Below the pieces are notes generated by a model. The model searched no databases. It was not told the DNA's origin and saw only the letters and a program-made list of their open reading frames with translations. 64,000 bases of DNA from Stichopus chloronotus. Taxonomy: Eukaryota > Echinodermata > Holothuroidea > Aspidochirotida > Stichopodidae. The stretch lies in NCBI GenBank assembly GCA_021234535.1, contig CM037848.1:16633444-16697443 (forward strand). Direction: 5' to 3'. A program made the position numbers and the translations under genes. Below are positions 29,007-40,200 of the stretch, piece by piece (positions within the stretch are counted from its first letter, which is position 1; the number at the start of each line of letters is the position of its first letter).

Positions 29007-29115
29007 TCACCCACTTTCATCTTCTTTTGTCTCAGTTGTTGTTCTATCCTTAAGATAGATTGATTCTACTCTTGAAGATCCTTTCAGCTGGAGCTCTACT
29101 TTTTCAACGGTCCAA
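29007..29115 (-). CDS. COA1: COA1 terminal exon
   Basis: Acceptor TACTTTAG, phase 2, stop TGA at 29009-29007. Encodes WTVEKVELQLKGSSR and a charged tail ending DESG. No strong AATAAA was seen on the minus strand before the 55-bp repeat. Confidence 0.87.
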
Positions 29116-32100
29116 CTAAAGTAAGAAGGAAAAATTTATCATTTCTCAAAAATATCTTTCATAATCAACATAGCCAACACCTGGACATTCAACTCCTAAA
29201 CAACTGTGGAATGAATTTGCAAGCATAAAATCTTTGCTACAAACATATTACTTTAAAAGGGATTAATCAGTTAAAACAAAAGATGAAAATTTCCCAAGAT
29301 TATTAAAGCTCTACTGTGTCCATTAAAGGAAACCACACCTCCAGCATGTTTTTGTTTGGAAGTTAAGGATTTTTGACGGATTAGTTTTTAGTGAGGTGAT
29401 TATAGGTAACTTGAGATGTTACACCAGCAATACTAACTGAATCTTCCTTGTTTTTTTTTTTTGGTGATTCATCTCAAAAGAAAAGAATGCACAACTACTT
29501 CAAGAGTTGCAAGCTTCAATTTAACTGCACTTTGAAATCAATCTATAGTAATACCTAACTAGTTTCAAGGAAATTTGCAGCTCAATTTCAAAGCAAAGTA
29601 AAGAGTTCTTGCAGTAACTTGTCACTGTTTCACAAAGCTTTTTACAGGGAGGGTTATGGAAATCTTTCTGGACCAGAGCAGGTTTTTTCTCAGAGAGAAA
29701 TACCTTGAGTTCTGAACAAGATATTGGAGTGGGGTTTAAAGTGTCTGACATGAGAAAAATTTCACTCATAATTTAAGATCTCTTAAAATGTCTCTGTGAA
29801 ATATCCCTTTAAAAATATGTGGCTCTTCTTGTTGCAGATATATTTATCATTTTCCAAAGTATTTTCCACAAAGCAGGTTGTAAATACTACAGGATAAATT
29901 CAGACATTTAAACACTCACTCTTCACCAGGTTCTGACCTGGTAGACCATGTGTAAAGGATTCCATTGTTTTTCCTTCCTCTCAAAGGTATTGCAAGCTGA
30001 TGAAGCAAATGAAATTTAAATATGTTACCATCACTCACAACATAAGTATATGACATGAACCTTAATAATGCATTCCTCATCATTGTAGAGTTAAGGTTAT
30101 TGATCAGAGACTCACAATGGATGTTTTAAGCATACAAGGAGAGTGGCTTCTTTTTCAATACAATGTACAGAATGCTGATAGTAACTATCAACACCATCAT
30201 CTGATGGCAGCTCTAGGTACTTAATATTATTATAGCCACAATCAACAACCAAAGATCTGGTGCCATCTGTAGATATTATGCTTTTGCATATTATGCTTAC
30301 AGTTCCAATAAAAAACCAAACATCTGGTGGCAACTGCAGTTTACAGTTCAGTATTGCATATTCTTTATTGTCACAATCAAGAACCAAACACATGGTGCCA
30401 TCTGCACTGTAGATACAGTATTATGGTTTGGCATATTACGCATATACTGTAGTCCAAATCCAAAAGCAAATATCTGATGGCATCTGGAGACAGTTCAGTA
30501 TGGCATATTCTTGTAGTCACAATCAACAACAGAAACACCTGGTGGAAATCTGTAGATCTTCTTTGGTATGACTAACTATGGCATATTTATGCTTAGTAAC
30601 AATCAACAACCAAAACATCTGAAGTCATCTGCAGATTGTTTGGTATGGCAAATTATGTTTATATTCACAGTTAACATCCAAACACATTTTATTGTGGCAT
30701 TACACTTATAGTCTTAAGCAACAACTAAACATCTGATGGCACCTGTAAAATGACTACAGTACTTTTCTCTCACTGAGCATATATCTGCACCAATATCTAA
30801 ATAAAAGGAACATTGCATTGAAGGATTTTTTCATACAGCACAAAAACTAAATTACTACTTATAGAATGAACTTATTTCAGAGTGAACATATGAAGTCTTT
30901 ATTCACAATATGATTTCTCACCGCCTGCTTTCATCTCACATAAAGTTGAACACCTGAAATGGCAATCAACTGTCTTTACACTGTTAATTTCAAGCATCTC
31001 CTTTGATGGATGTAATGATCCCTTTCAAGTTAAGAGACTAATAAAATTACTTCTATGCAGATTATAGAACAGTATTATAATCTGACCATATGAGTACTTC
31101 TGTGACGGATTCTTTGCTAATGGCATAACTAGTCAAACCATTCTTTAAATTTTAAACATTCATGAATAACTACTTTAGACTTGTACACTATCAACTTACT
31201 TGAACGATGCCTTCCTTCCCATCAATGACATTAAATCCATCACCAAGGTCTATGAACTTTGTCTTGATTGGTGGACCTAGCAGCTCCATTCCTTGTGAAT
31301 GCTCTTTCAGTAATACCAATGATTTAGTGTAGTATGTGCCTGAGATTAAATTATCTGGAAAAGAAAATATAATTATCTATTTACTTATGTAAATTAAAGT
31401 TTTTAATCAATGAAATTTTCAATAAAGTTCAGCCACAAAAGAAGATTGAAAGTTATCCTCTGAGGGGATGTAATTCTCATAAAAAAACAGTTTTAGCTTT
31501 CTACTGTCTTTGAAGGCAATTATCAAAGATCAGTTTTAATAATTCAACATCTGTAACTCTTGTCACAAATTTTAATGTGCAATTTACGAACAAAATTACA
31601 AAAATGGATCATTAAACCAACTTATCTCTTTAATCATTGTTAATGGATTGCCTACAATTGCATATTTTCAATACTGTGCTTCTTTGGAATTTGGCAAATT
31701 TACAAAGTATAAGCAAATTTCAGAAATAGAATAACAGCTACAGTACTGTGTTTACAAAATGTATGAGGCAGAGGAATACAAGTGGTTTTCAAGGCATGTC
31801 CACAGAAAATGGATAACAAGACAGGAGAGGAACTGGGGACAAATTAGGCTTATAGACTTCCTTTGGGGAATGCAAAGGAAGATTTGAAGTATATGTATCT
31901 GATTATTTCTAACAATGTTGGAAGAATCACCCTTGAACTTGACAAAAAAATTACATGTTAAAAGTTGATGCAACTTTAATGCAGATGATAATGAAATATA
32001 GCAAGAATACATAATGAAGCTTAAAGAAGGAAGATGTTTACAATGCACTAGCATGACAAAGCAAATAGCATTGATTATTGTTAAACCATTCACACTCATT

Positions 32101-33144
32101 AATAAGTACATAAAAAGCTTCATCCCTACAAGAAATTATGCATAAGATTACTGTACATTAATGTACCAAACAAACATCACTTGGATTTCTGAAAGTTTGG
32201 GAAAACAAATTATTCTTGAGCAACAAATACAACTTCATTTCTATCTGTGAGAAACATATCTTTTGAAATGAAGACCACTGTACTCCCTTAGTTGGAATAA
32301 CCTACAGTATCACTCTGTGTCCACAATTGTATATGATGTTTTTCTTGTAAAGCAAACATCTTATTTCTTTTTACACCTAACATTGATTCAATAATAGGAT
32401 AAAGGGAAATATTGACTTCCTGGAAACGAGAGTAAGCCTAACTTTCATTCCAGTACTGTATTATGTAATACTTCTTTCTGGGAAATCATTGCCTACAAGT
32501 GTTTCTCAGCCTCCTCTGGATCTTCAAAATTGTAAAGAACCTGACAAGAAATGTGGACAATCAGTGCTGGTGCAAGCTTCTTAGAGTTGGAGGGGTAGAG
32601 TAGGGCACTCTGAGAATCTTTGGGCATAAATGTCTAAGAGTTCACCCTGAAAAAAAATCTTACAATTATGAAACAAAGGCACTATTTTATCAAAAAGGGC
32701 ACTTTACCAAAAGCAGAGGCAAACACCCCATCTACACCCCCCCAATAGCATCGACCCTGATTACACATAGTCATACTTGCACCTTCTAGTACTGCAGAAA
32801 CAAGAGTGCACAGACTGGTAGCACAGACTATAAGCCAACCATTATACAGTACCATCCAACAGGGTGACAAAGATACACAGCAGTATGGAAACACACACTA
32901 TCGACAATGTTTCACAGTATTTCTTAAAAACATGAACACAGATAGGACTAAGACATGTCATCACAATGTGCTGTTTTCAAAGGAAAAAATAAAAAGTATT
33001 TCTACATATTTAAAGTTGCCTTGTTCTGAACAAACCCTGAATTTTCTTGTAAAAGAAGGCAGCTCCACCAAGTGCCACACAACCTGTGATGACTGCAATA
33101 CTTTTCAATGTCTTTAGAGGTAGTGGCATAGTTGCAGCACAAAT
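29007..33144 (-). CDS. COA1: COA1, mitochondrial complex assembly factor 1 homologue (complete coding region, 4 exons)
   Basis: Coding exons on the minus strand: 33129-33036, 31354-31200, 29996-29920, 29115-29007; 435 nt, 144 residues plus stop, close to the usual length of about 145. Phases 1, 0 and 2 join cleanly. Layout fits the COA1 family: a short basic start, one membrane segment (about residues 10-27, IAVITGCVALGGAAFFY), then a soluble domain with YYTKSLVLLKEH, LLGPPIK and LAIPLRGRKNNGILY, and W-VEKVELQLK near the end. COA1 acts in the mitochondrial inner membrane in cytochrome c oxidase and complex I assembly (family knowledge). An acceptor TTCCAG just before 33144 implies a separate 5' UTR exon upstream. 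All exons are small, and no single frame shows the gene. Confidence 0.88.
29920..29996 (-). CDS. COA1: COA1 exon 3, IP-loop segment
   Basis: Acceptor CATCAG, donor GTGAGT, phases 0 to 2. Encodes LAIPLRGRKNNGILYTW followed by STRSEPGEE; the IP-x-x-G-x-K/N-x-G-x-L-Y pattern is shared with COA1 proteins. Confidence 0.88.
30150..30765 (-). repeat. Degenerate minisatellite in COA1 intron 2
   Basis: Blocks CAACAACCAAA, CATCTGATGGCA/CTGGTGCCATCTG, TAGATATTATG and GGCATATT return about every 65-100 bp, some seven times, with much decay. The 30112-30393 reading frame on the minus strand is a by-product. Confidence 0.7.
31200..31354 (-). CDS. COA1: COA1 exon 2, core of soluble domain
   Basis: Acceptor TTTTCCAG, donor GTAAGT, phases 1 to 0. 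Encodes TYYTKSLVLLKEHSQG, MELLGPPIKTKFIDL and a GFNVIDGKEGIVQ end. The LG-P-(I/L) motif after a helical K/E-rich stretch is the family's most typical block. Confidence 0.9.
33036..33144 (-). CDS. COA1: COA1 exon with start codon and membrane anchor
   Basis: Translation starts at 33129. The peptide is MPLPLKTLKSIAVITG followed by CVALGGAAFFYKKIQ. The exon begins after TTCCAG (33145-33146 = AG), leaving 15 UTR bases. Donor GTTTGT (33035) is weak but gives the phase 1 needed; reading on instead would end at TAA 8 codons later. Confidence 0.82.
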
Positions 33145-33248
33145 CTGGAAGACAAGCAGGAATAATGGCAAATGTTTCTCAAAATCCATGTTGATGTAAT
33201 GAAGATACCCTACAGTATATTATGTTGCTGAGTAGTACTTGAAATTAG

Positions 33249-33630
33249 GATTCAAAGGCAGTATATCTCATCAAACCAAGCTAAATCTTTGGCTTCAGGA
33301 TAGCAGAATTCTCGACTGGTTTCTTTGATTGATAGCAAATTCGGAAGATGCATACTAGCTTATATTATACAGTGCACCAGGTTTGCTTGATTTACAGTAA
33401 ATCATGAACAAAAATTCATGATTTAAATTGATTCAATGTTTGTGATTGAAATCCCTGATTTACATCATGATTTTGATAAAAAAAAAATATAAACCCTGCA
33501 GTGTACACAGTGATCCATTGTTTTGATTTACACATGTGGAGAAATTTTAAACAGGCTGTGGAAGAGAGAAGACATAAGTGGTTGGGAGAATTTTAACTGT
33601 CTGGGTTATGAGTATTTGTCTTTTAATTTA
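33249..33630 (+). mobile_element. TTAA-type MITE, copy C with internal insertion
   Basis: Shares GGCTTCAGGATAGCAGAATTC, ATGCATACTAGC-like, GATCCATTGTTTTGATTTAC and ATAAGTGGTTGGGAGAATTT with copies A, B and D, but has about 130 extra AT-rich bases in the middle (about 33370-33495). The right TTAA is at 33623-33626; the left one is mutated. Confidence 0.75.
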
Positions 33631-34893
33631 ACACTCAAGTCTACCACTCCCCCCCCCCAAAAAAAAAAAGAGAACCCCATTGTTTACAAAATTGCACATG
33701 TTACATTGATGTAATTACTACACTGTGTTTCATGCATGAGTTAATTGCACAGTGACTACCAGGCAACTGACCTGCATTAATATTTAGCATTGATGATGAG
33801 TATTAAGTTTGATACTGAATGATCACCAAGGCTACGCTAGACCTCTAATGTTACATTTTCTTTTCATATGCTGGATAGGTCTAGGCCCCAGACTGGAAAG
33901 TTTGCAACTTTTGTGGGAGAAATCCCCTACGAAGAAATAAGGGCAATGATGAGCTATAGATCCGAGTAAGCATCCCTACTAAAAAATTTATGATCATCCA
34001 CCCAACTTAAGCAATCTAGGAGACTAGGACAACTTTATGTGTAGAAGGCCTACGACCTTATACAGATGATGATGTACAGAACATGCTGGCCGACAGTACT
34101 CCAGTCTCAGAGCATAACTCCAAAGAGTAAAGCTGCTGTATAATCTTGAAAGTTCTGTAAACAAATATTCCCTGTACAGTTTGCAAACATTCCAATCTGG
34201 TCTACTGTAGGCCTATAGCTTTGTCACATTTGCTTTTGTTTTGATACAGTATGGCTCCCTATTAGAAATCGTTACTTCTTGACTTTAGTAACATACAGTA
34301 GCATGGTTGAATTGATTATTAATTTGGTGAAAATCGAATATAATAAATCAAACATAATGATATGAAAAGATTTTCTGTGCTGTCTCTGTAAACTTAAAAT
34401 TGAGCACAACATGAACCCAAGATTGCTGCATTTACAAGCCTTTTCATGCACCTAAATCAACAAATTAAAATTTTTGTAGAGTTGTAAGCAAGTCAAATGG
34501 CAGAGTACCAGACTGTAAACTTTTTATTGTGCGCAGGGAACGAAAAACGCAATGGGGAAATTGCACATGAAAAACCCGGAATACCATTGTTTCAATTTAA
34601 TTTTGCGCAGATTACTAAACACTGCCAAAAAAATAGTGAAGCAAAGTATGAACAAACTCACAAAAACAAAAGTCACAACCCAAAAAAGCATGTTACTTAC
34701 TCTTTTAATGATGTCCGCATAACCTTTGGTAAAACATCGTAAATCAGTCCTGTGCTCTTTCCTACAGGTTAGAAACGTGGTCAGACTAGTTTTATCAAGC
34801 TGCTAAAAAAATTGTTTATGCGATCAGTGATCCCACTGCTTCAAAGAAACAACTATGATGATAAGCCACCCATATAGGAACATCATGCAATAA

Positions 34894-34922
34894 TTCTATA
34901 CGATGTAACACATCGTATAGAA
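34894..34922. repeat. Perfect 13-bp hairpin
   Basis: TTCTATACGATGT, loop AAC, ACATCGTATAGAA: stem without mismatch and a three-base loop. Confidence 0.95.
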
Positions 34923-35364
34923 AAGTTTATGTTCTCGATGAAATGTATTAATCTAGGAATAATTTGCCCCGCACGGGACTGCACGCGACCACAGGGAACT
35001 TAATTTCGATTAAAAAAGTGCATGGATTTCACTAAAAACTGCAGAAGTGCGCGGACGGGAAAAAAGGGCAGTCGGGCCTGCGTGGGGATCGTGTTCCCTG
35101 CGCAGGCCAAACTTTACAGTCTGGGCAGAGTAGCATAGGCCATGATGTTCCCCCTATATGTATCATGTCTGTCATCATTTTAGCGACACGGCGATATTCT
35201 GAGGTGTATTCTGGGTTGTTTTGTTGATGTTTCATTTCAAATTGGGATACAAAGCCTAGGTACCATAGGCCTACAGTAACTAGTACTACTGTACAGTAGT
35301 TTGGGCATTCAAAGAACCTAAGTGTGACAGACGTCATCGGCAACAAACTACAGTATGTTTAACT

Positions 35365-35621
35365 TTAAAGGCTGTATTGCATCACCCTAAGCTATATTTT
35401 TACCTCCCTGAAAGGAAAATTCTCAACTGGTTCTAAGTTACAGTACTCTTAGATTGCCAGCAAATTCGAAAGATGCAAAGCAGCTCGTATTACACAGCGT
35501 ACACAGGGATCCATTGTTTTGATTACACATGTGGAGGAATGTAAGACAGGCTGAGGGAGGGACTAGAGGCAAGTGGTTGGGAGAATTGAAACTGTCTGGG
35601 GTGATGCATTACAGCCTTTAA
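35365..35621 (+). mobile_element. TTAA-flanked MITE, copy D (best preserved ends)
   Basis: TTAA at 35365-35368 and 35618-35621 flank an element of 249 bp. Ends AGGCTGTATTGCATCACCC and GGGTGATGCATTACAGCCT form an inverted repeat of about 19 bp with one mismatch. Interior matches copies A-C. No coding capacity. The transposase source is unknown. Confidence 0.9.
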
Positions 35622-37740
35622 GGAACAATGTCATTCTGCTTTCAATAAAATAGGTTAGATCGTCTGAAGTAATACAGTTTCAGCAATAGGACTAGCAGCT
35701 TGTGGTGCGTCATTATAGGGGATGCGTCATTCTAGGTCAGATGTGCTTACAATACTAAGAGTAATGCTAGTAATAACTAACTGGAGCTAGCCTTAGTTCT
35801 AACGTTAGCCCTAAGTTACACTAACAACACTAACAAAGGCCCCATCCGACATTCAAGAGAGTACTGTAACTGTGAGTGTAAGGCCTGATTCGAACCCAAA
35901 ACCCAACTTACCTAAGCCTACAGTGGTGGTAAGATAATTACAAATTCTGTTCGGACATCAGTAGGATATCACATTCCAAGTGATTGGCACTGGGCTTTAT
36001 ATGGTGCTGTAACTACTGTTACATGCAGTTACCGTACCTAACTATAGTAATACGAAGCTGAGGAAGTTCGCGGAAACAATCCTTTGAAATGCGCACAGTG
36101 TTGTGTGCGCAGTTGGTACCACAGAAATAAATATGTATTTATTCCAGTAGATGGTACTACAGAGGTCGTTTATTTACCTCAGTGGTTAGTACTTGAAATT
36201 CACGGGCCGCCATCCATGACTATTATGACCATTAAAACAAACTCAAGACAAGTTGATTCACTGGTTCAATTTTCAAGTTCATTTTCTACATTTACATACA
36301 CAGCATTTTGTACGTAAAATAGTAATATGATAATAACAAACAAGCAAATGCAGATAATTCATGACAAAGCACAGAAATATTAACACATCATACAAGAGGG
36401 AAGAAAGGACGAAGTAGAAGAACTAGAAATGAGTTTAAACGTTTCTAATCTGGTCCAAACAATAAATACACACAAAAACGAAGTAAACAAGAAAAAAAGA
36501 TAAAAGAAACAGAACAGAAATTCATGAAAAAGTGTAGAGTTAAAAGAGATGCAAGAGAAATGCGTTTGAATGTGCTAATGCGTACTGGTGGCAAATGATA
36601 ATGTCAGAACTGAGAAAATTCCAGAATTAGTAAACACATGTACTCTTACTAGATGAGAAGAGTTTAGACGGACTTGTTCTAGGGTATAGATATGGTGTAG
36701 AAGTTCCATAGAACGAGTGTTATAAGTGTACCAGTGTGCGATGTAAGTCACTATGTGTAAAAGACTGAGGCTAAAAGGAAGAAGTGAATGGCGAAATTTG
36801 TAAAGAAAAAACCCTACAATACTCTTAGAAATCGCCCAATATGAGTGTTTTTGATGACACAAATAAAGGAACAATCATGTAATCTATGATTCACTTGACT
36901 TATATTGGGGATAATTCTCGTTTTTGAAGTATAATTAAAAGAATTAGTGAGTAAGTAGACCTGTGTATTGTCCCGAGCATGAACAGAAATTCCTTCAATT
37001 TATTCATTACACCATTTGTTGAAGAAAACCATAGTCCTAAGTCGGACATTTCGAAAGGAGAGGGGGGGGGGGGGGGGCTGAACAAGTTAAGATAAAAGAA
37101 CGTGCAGGGAATTGTAGGAAGCTAGATTATCTAAGCGGAGCATGCAGAGATTCAACGATTTGGATCTCCTCATAACTGGTAGAAATATATTAGCAATGAA
37201 ATGTACAAAAACCAAAACATAGGATTTTCAGATCGGTTTATGTCATCACGGTCTCAAAATGTCAGCTCCCTGATTAGGCCTAATGAATCTTCATACCGTA
37301 TAAGGTATGAAGATTCAGATTTACAATATCAAGAAACAAATTATTTACATGAAATTTGGTGATGGTGTTCACCATATCTTAGTCTCTGATTTATCATTAT
37401 CAAAAGTCCTGACTTTTCTTCTCCTCTAAACTTAAAGTTGAGTAGGCTATTGTATTCCACACTGGAGTGCAGGATGTAGCTTATTAATGGATTAACCTCC
37501 GTGATCTAGCAGATATTTAATTGAATCTCGAGTACAAAAGGTTGGGGAATGAATGGAAAGGGTGTGGTCTGGGAAAATGGGAGTGGACATTCTTAACTTT
37601 TGAAACTCGTGCGTCTTGGGGTGGGGGAGGGTTACGTCACCCCCCCCCCCAAAGAAAAGATACGTTTAAATTACATCTTTGAATACATACACGAAAATAG
37701 CGCAATCTGGTCATCCATTGAATTTTGCAAATACATTCTT
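35622..37740. other. Intergenic stretch
   Basis: Includes a purine-rich AAGAAAC-type stretch near 36400-36540, a 16-base G-run at 37062-37077 and a hairpin at 37284-37317. The minus-strand frame 36575-36874 carries no domain I know. Confidence 0.4.
37284..37317. repeat. Perfect 14-bp hairpin
   Basis: TGAATCTTCATACC, loop GTATAA, GGTATGAAGATTCA. The stem is perfect, again of about 13-14 bp as at 34894. Confidence 0.95.
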
Positions 37741-37742
37741 TG

Positions 37743-37871
37743 CATGCCCCTGATAACAGATCAGCAATTCTTAAAGGTCCAAATTTGCGCAAAAGGCAAT
37801 TAAGAACACTTGAAGGAAGGCGAAGTTTTGGGCACATTTAAAGCACATATTAAGTACGTCGATGAAACTGT
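37743..37871 (+). repeat. Flanking repeat left of the LINE
   Basis: Two blocks recur right of the LINE: ATGCCCCTGATAACAGATC (37743) with ATGCTACTGATAATAGATC (40160), and TTAAGAACACTTGAAG...TTTTGGGCACATTT (37801) with TTAAGAACATCCGAAAG...TTTTGGGCACATTT (40070). Identity is roughly 70-80 percent, and their order differs on the two sides. Confidence 0.75.
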
Positions 37872-40045
37872 GCAAATATATTTTGGCATGCAACTGATTC
37901 TAACCTCAAGGGAAACTTCGTCAAGGCAAGCATGGACAGTTATTAATGATTTGGTGAAAGGTAGAAGTAAGCCCCAGCGTCATCCAGTTACATCTATCTT
38001 GTATAATAATGAAGTCTTTTCTGATAATGAGAGTATTGCTAATGCTTTCAATGGTTACCTTTCTACAATAGGAAAGAAACTTTGTCTCAATGTTAATCCT
38101 AGTATTAATCCCTTGGAGCATCTTGATAAGCCTGTATGTCAGTCAATATTCTTTTCACCTGTTAGTGTAACAGAAATTTTAGAGTACATTGCTTCTTTGA
38201 AGTCAAACAAGGCCCCTGGTAGTGATAGAATTCCTGTCAAGCTTGTAAAATCTGCAAGTCATGTGTTAGCACCTGTTCTTTTTTATATTTTCAGAACTCA
38301 GAACTGGCTCTTAACCTGAAGCCCTCAAAATTGTTAAAGTTATCCCTGTGTGCAAGGAAGGTAAAAGTGACCTGCCTGAAAATTATAGACCCATCAGTTT
38401 GCTACCCTGATTTAATAAATTGCTTGAAACTGTTATTGAAAAACGATTGCGTAATTTCTTTGACTGGAATAAGATTTTTTATGACTCTCAGTTTGGGTTT
38501 AGGAAAGGCCACTCCATTAATCACGCTTTATTAGAAACAGTTAACACTATTCGTTCACAGCTTGCGATAGGAAACAATGTTCTAGGACTTTATCTTGACC
38601 TCAAGAAGGCATTTGACACTGTTGACCATACTGCTTAGCTAAGAATACTCTACAACTATGGTATTAGTGGTACACCACATAAACTTTTGTCAACCTATTT
38701 AGTTAACAGAATGCAACGTGTTTTTGTTAACGACGTATAGGCCTATTCAAGTTCACTGCCCGTTGAAACGGGTGTTCCGCAAGGTTCTGTTTTAGGACCT
38801 CTATTATTTTTGATTTATGTTAACGATTTAAGTAAAGCTGTTCCGAATATATCAGTTCGCCTGTTTGCCGACGATACTAGTGTCTTCTTATACGATAAGG
38901 ATTGTAATACTTTAGCTCAGAAGGGAATTTGTACTCTAAGCATGCTAAAAGGACTGACGGTTTGAATCCAACAAGCTCATCTTACATCTTGATAAAACTA
39001 ACTTCAATATTTTTCATGCTTCTAACCAAGCCCATTCTTGCTGTAATGAAATCGTATCTAATGGTACAACTATTATCAAATCTTCTAATATTAAGTACTT
39101 AGGTTTGATAATAGACGATACCTTGTCCTGGGAAACTCATATCAATGATCTTTGTAACAATTTGGTAAAATATGCCGGTATATTCCATTATTTAAGAAAC
39201 TTTCTTCCGAAAAGCGCCTCATTACAGATATATTACTCTTTTATTTATTCTAAATTAAGATACGCAATCGAGATTTACGGTACAGCCAAACAGTCTGTCT
39301 TATCGCCACTTCAGATCCTTCCGAATAAGCTACTTAAAGTACTCTCAGGTAAACCTTGGCGTTATTCATTTCACTTATTATATAGTGAGAATAAGCTCCT
39401 TATGGTTAAAGATATTCATATTTATTGCATGTGTGATTTGATTCACAAACACTGTAACAAAATCTTACCTGATATTATTTCTGATGGTATATGCCCACCC
39501 AGACCTGAGTGTCAACCTAGTACTCGTATTAGTAATCATTTTTCTGTTACCTATCATAAGAGTTATCCTGGAAAATTCATTTTAGGTAATCACTCTTATC
39601 TCATCTGGCAGTCCCTCCTACCTAGGATTAAATCTATGATTCATTGTAATTTATTCCTTGCCAGCGTTAAAGCTGAACTTATCAGTAATTATTCGTGATT
39701 TACCCCTGATGTTATGAATATTTACTACTTGTTCTTTGGTTCTGAATCTTCTTCTTATCCTTGCCTATATTCTCAGCTTCCCTCCTCATTCTTTCTCTCT
39801 TCTTCCTTTCCTTCTTTCCTTTCCTTGCCCTTTTTTTGTTAATTTCTCGGGGATCAGTTCTTTTCTCCCCCATTTGTCCTGTTACTGTATTCTTTTTCTT
39901 CTGCATCTTCTACTTTAATGGTCACTAGCTTTGTTGACAGTTTCCTGTTTTTTTCTAGTGTCTTTCCTATGTTTTTAATACTTATGTAACTGCTCTTCTG
40001 TGTTCCTCTGTCCATATGAGCAATAAATTTGAATTTGAACTTAAG
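37872..40045 (+). mobile_element. LINE (Jockey/CR1-like) pseudogene with reverse transcriptase
   Basis: Left part: RQAWTVINDLVKG, NAFNGYLSTIGKKL, SPVSVTEILEYI, SNKAPGSDRIP. Then, after frameshifts and stops: DLPENYRPISLLP, SQFGFRKGHS, LYLDLKKAFDTVDH, ETGVPQGSVLGPLLFLIYVN and the catalytic FADD (38864-38875). From 39105 a 197-codon frame covers WETHINDLC, YSFIYSKLRYAIEIYG and the C-terminal domain to 39698. The tail runs through a pyrimidine-rich UTR to TTTGAATTTGAAC. The endonuclease is absent (5' truncation). At least three stops or shifts show it is dead. Confidence 0.92.
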
Positions 40046-40065
40046 TGTTCAAAATGGTACAAAAG

Positions 40066-40200
40066 ACAGTTAAGAACATCCGAAAGAGGGCCCTGTTTTG
40101 GGCACATTTTAAGCATGTGTATTGAGTACATCAATAAAACCTTACAGGTACATTACATACATGCTACTGATAATAGATCAGCATTTCTAAACTGTTCAGG
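40066..40200 (+). repeat. Flanking repeat right of the LINE
   Basis: Counterpart of 37743-37871. It starts 20-30 bp after the LINE tail. It could be a very long, aged target duplication or a repeat into which the LINE inserted. Confidence 0.7.

Larger units (their letters stand above)
33145..35364. other. Region upstream of COA1 coding exons
   Basis: Likely contains the COA1 5' UTR exon and promoter (minus strand), but I could not place them. Also contains MITE copy C and a perfect hairpin. The less AT-rich patch near 35040-35110 is a candidate promoter area. Confidence 0.35.

Noticed and set aside
35032..35346. 104-codon minus-strand frame
   Set aside because: No family or splice support; it overlaps a less AT-rich patch where long frames arise by chance.
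36575..36874. 99-codon minus-strand frame
   Set aside because: No motif; purine-rich plus strand produces long antisense frames.
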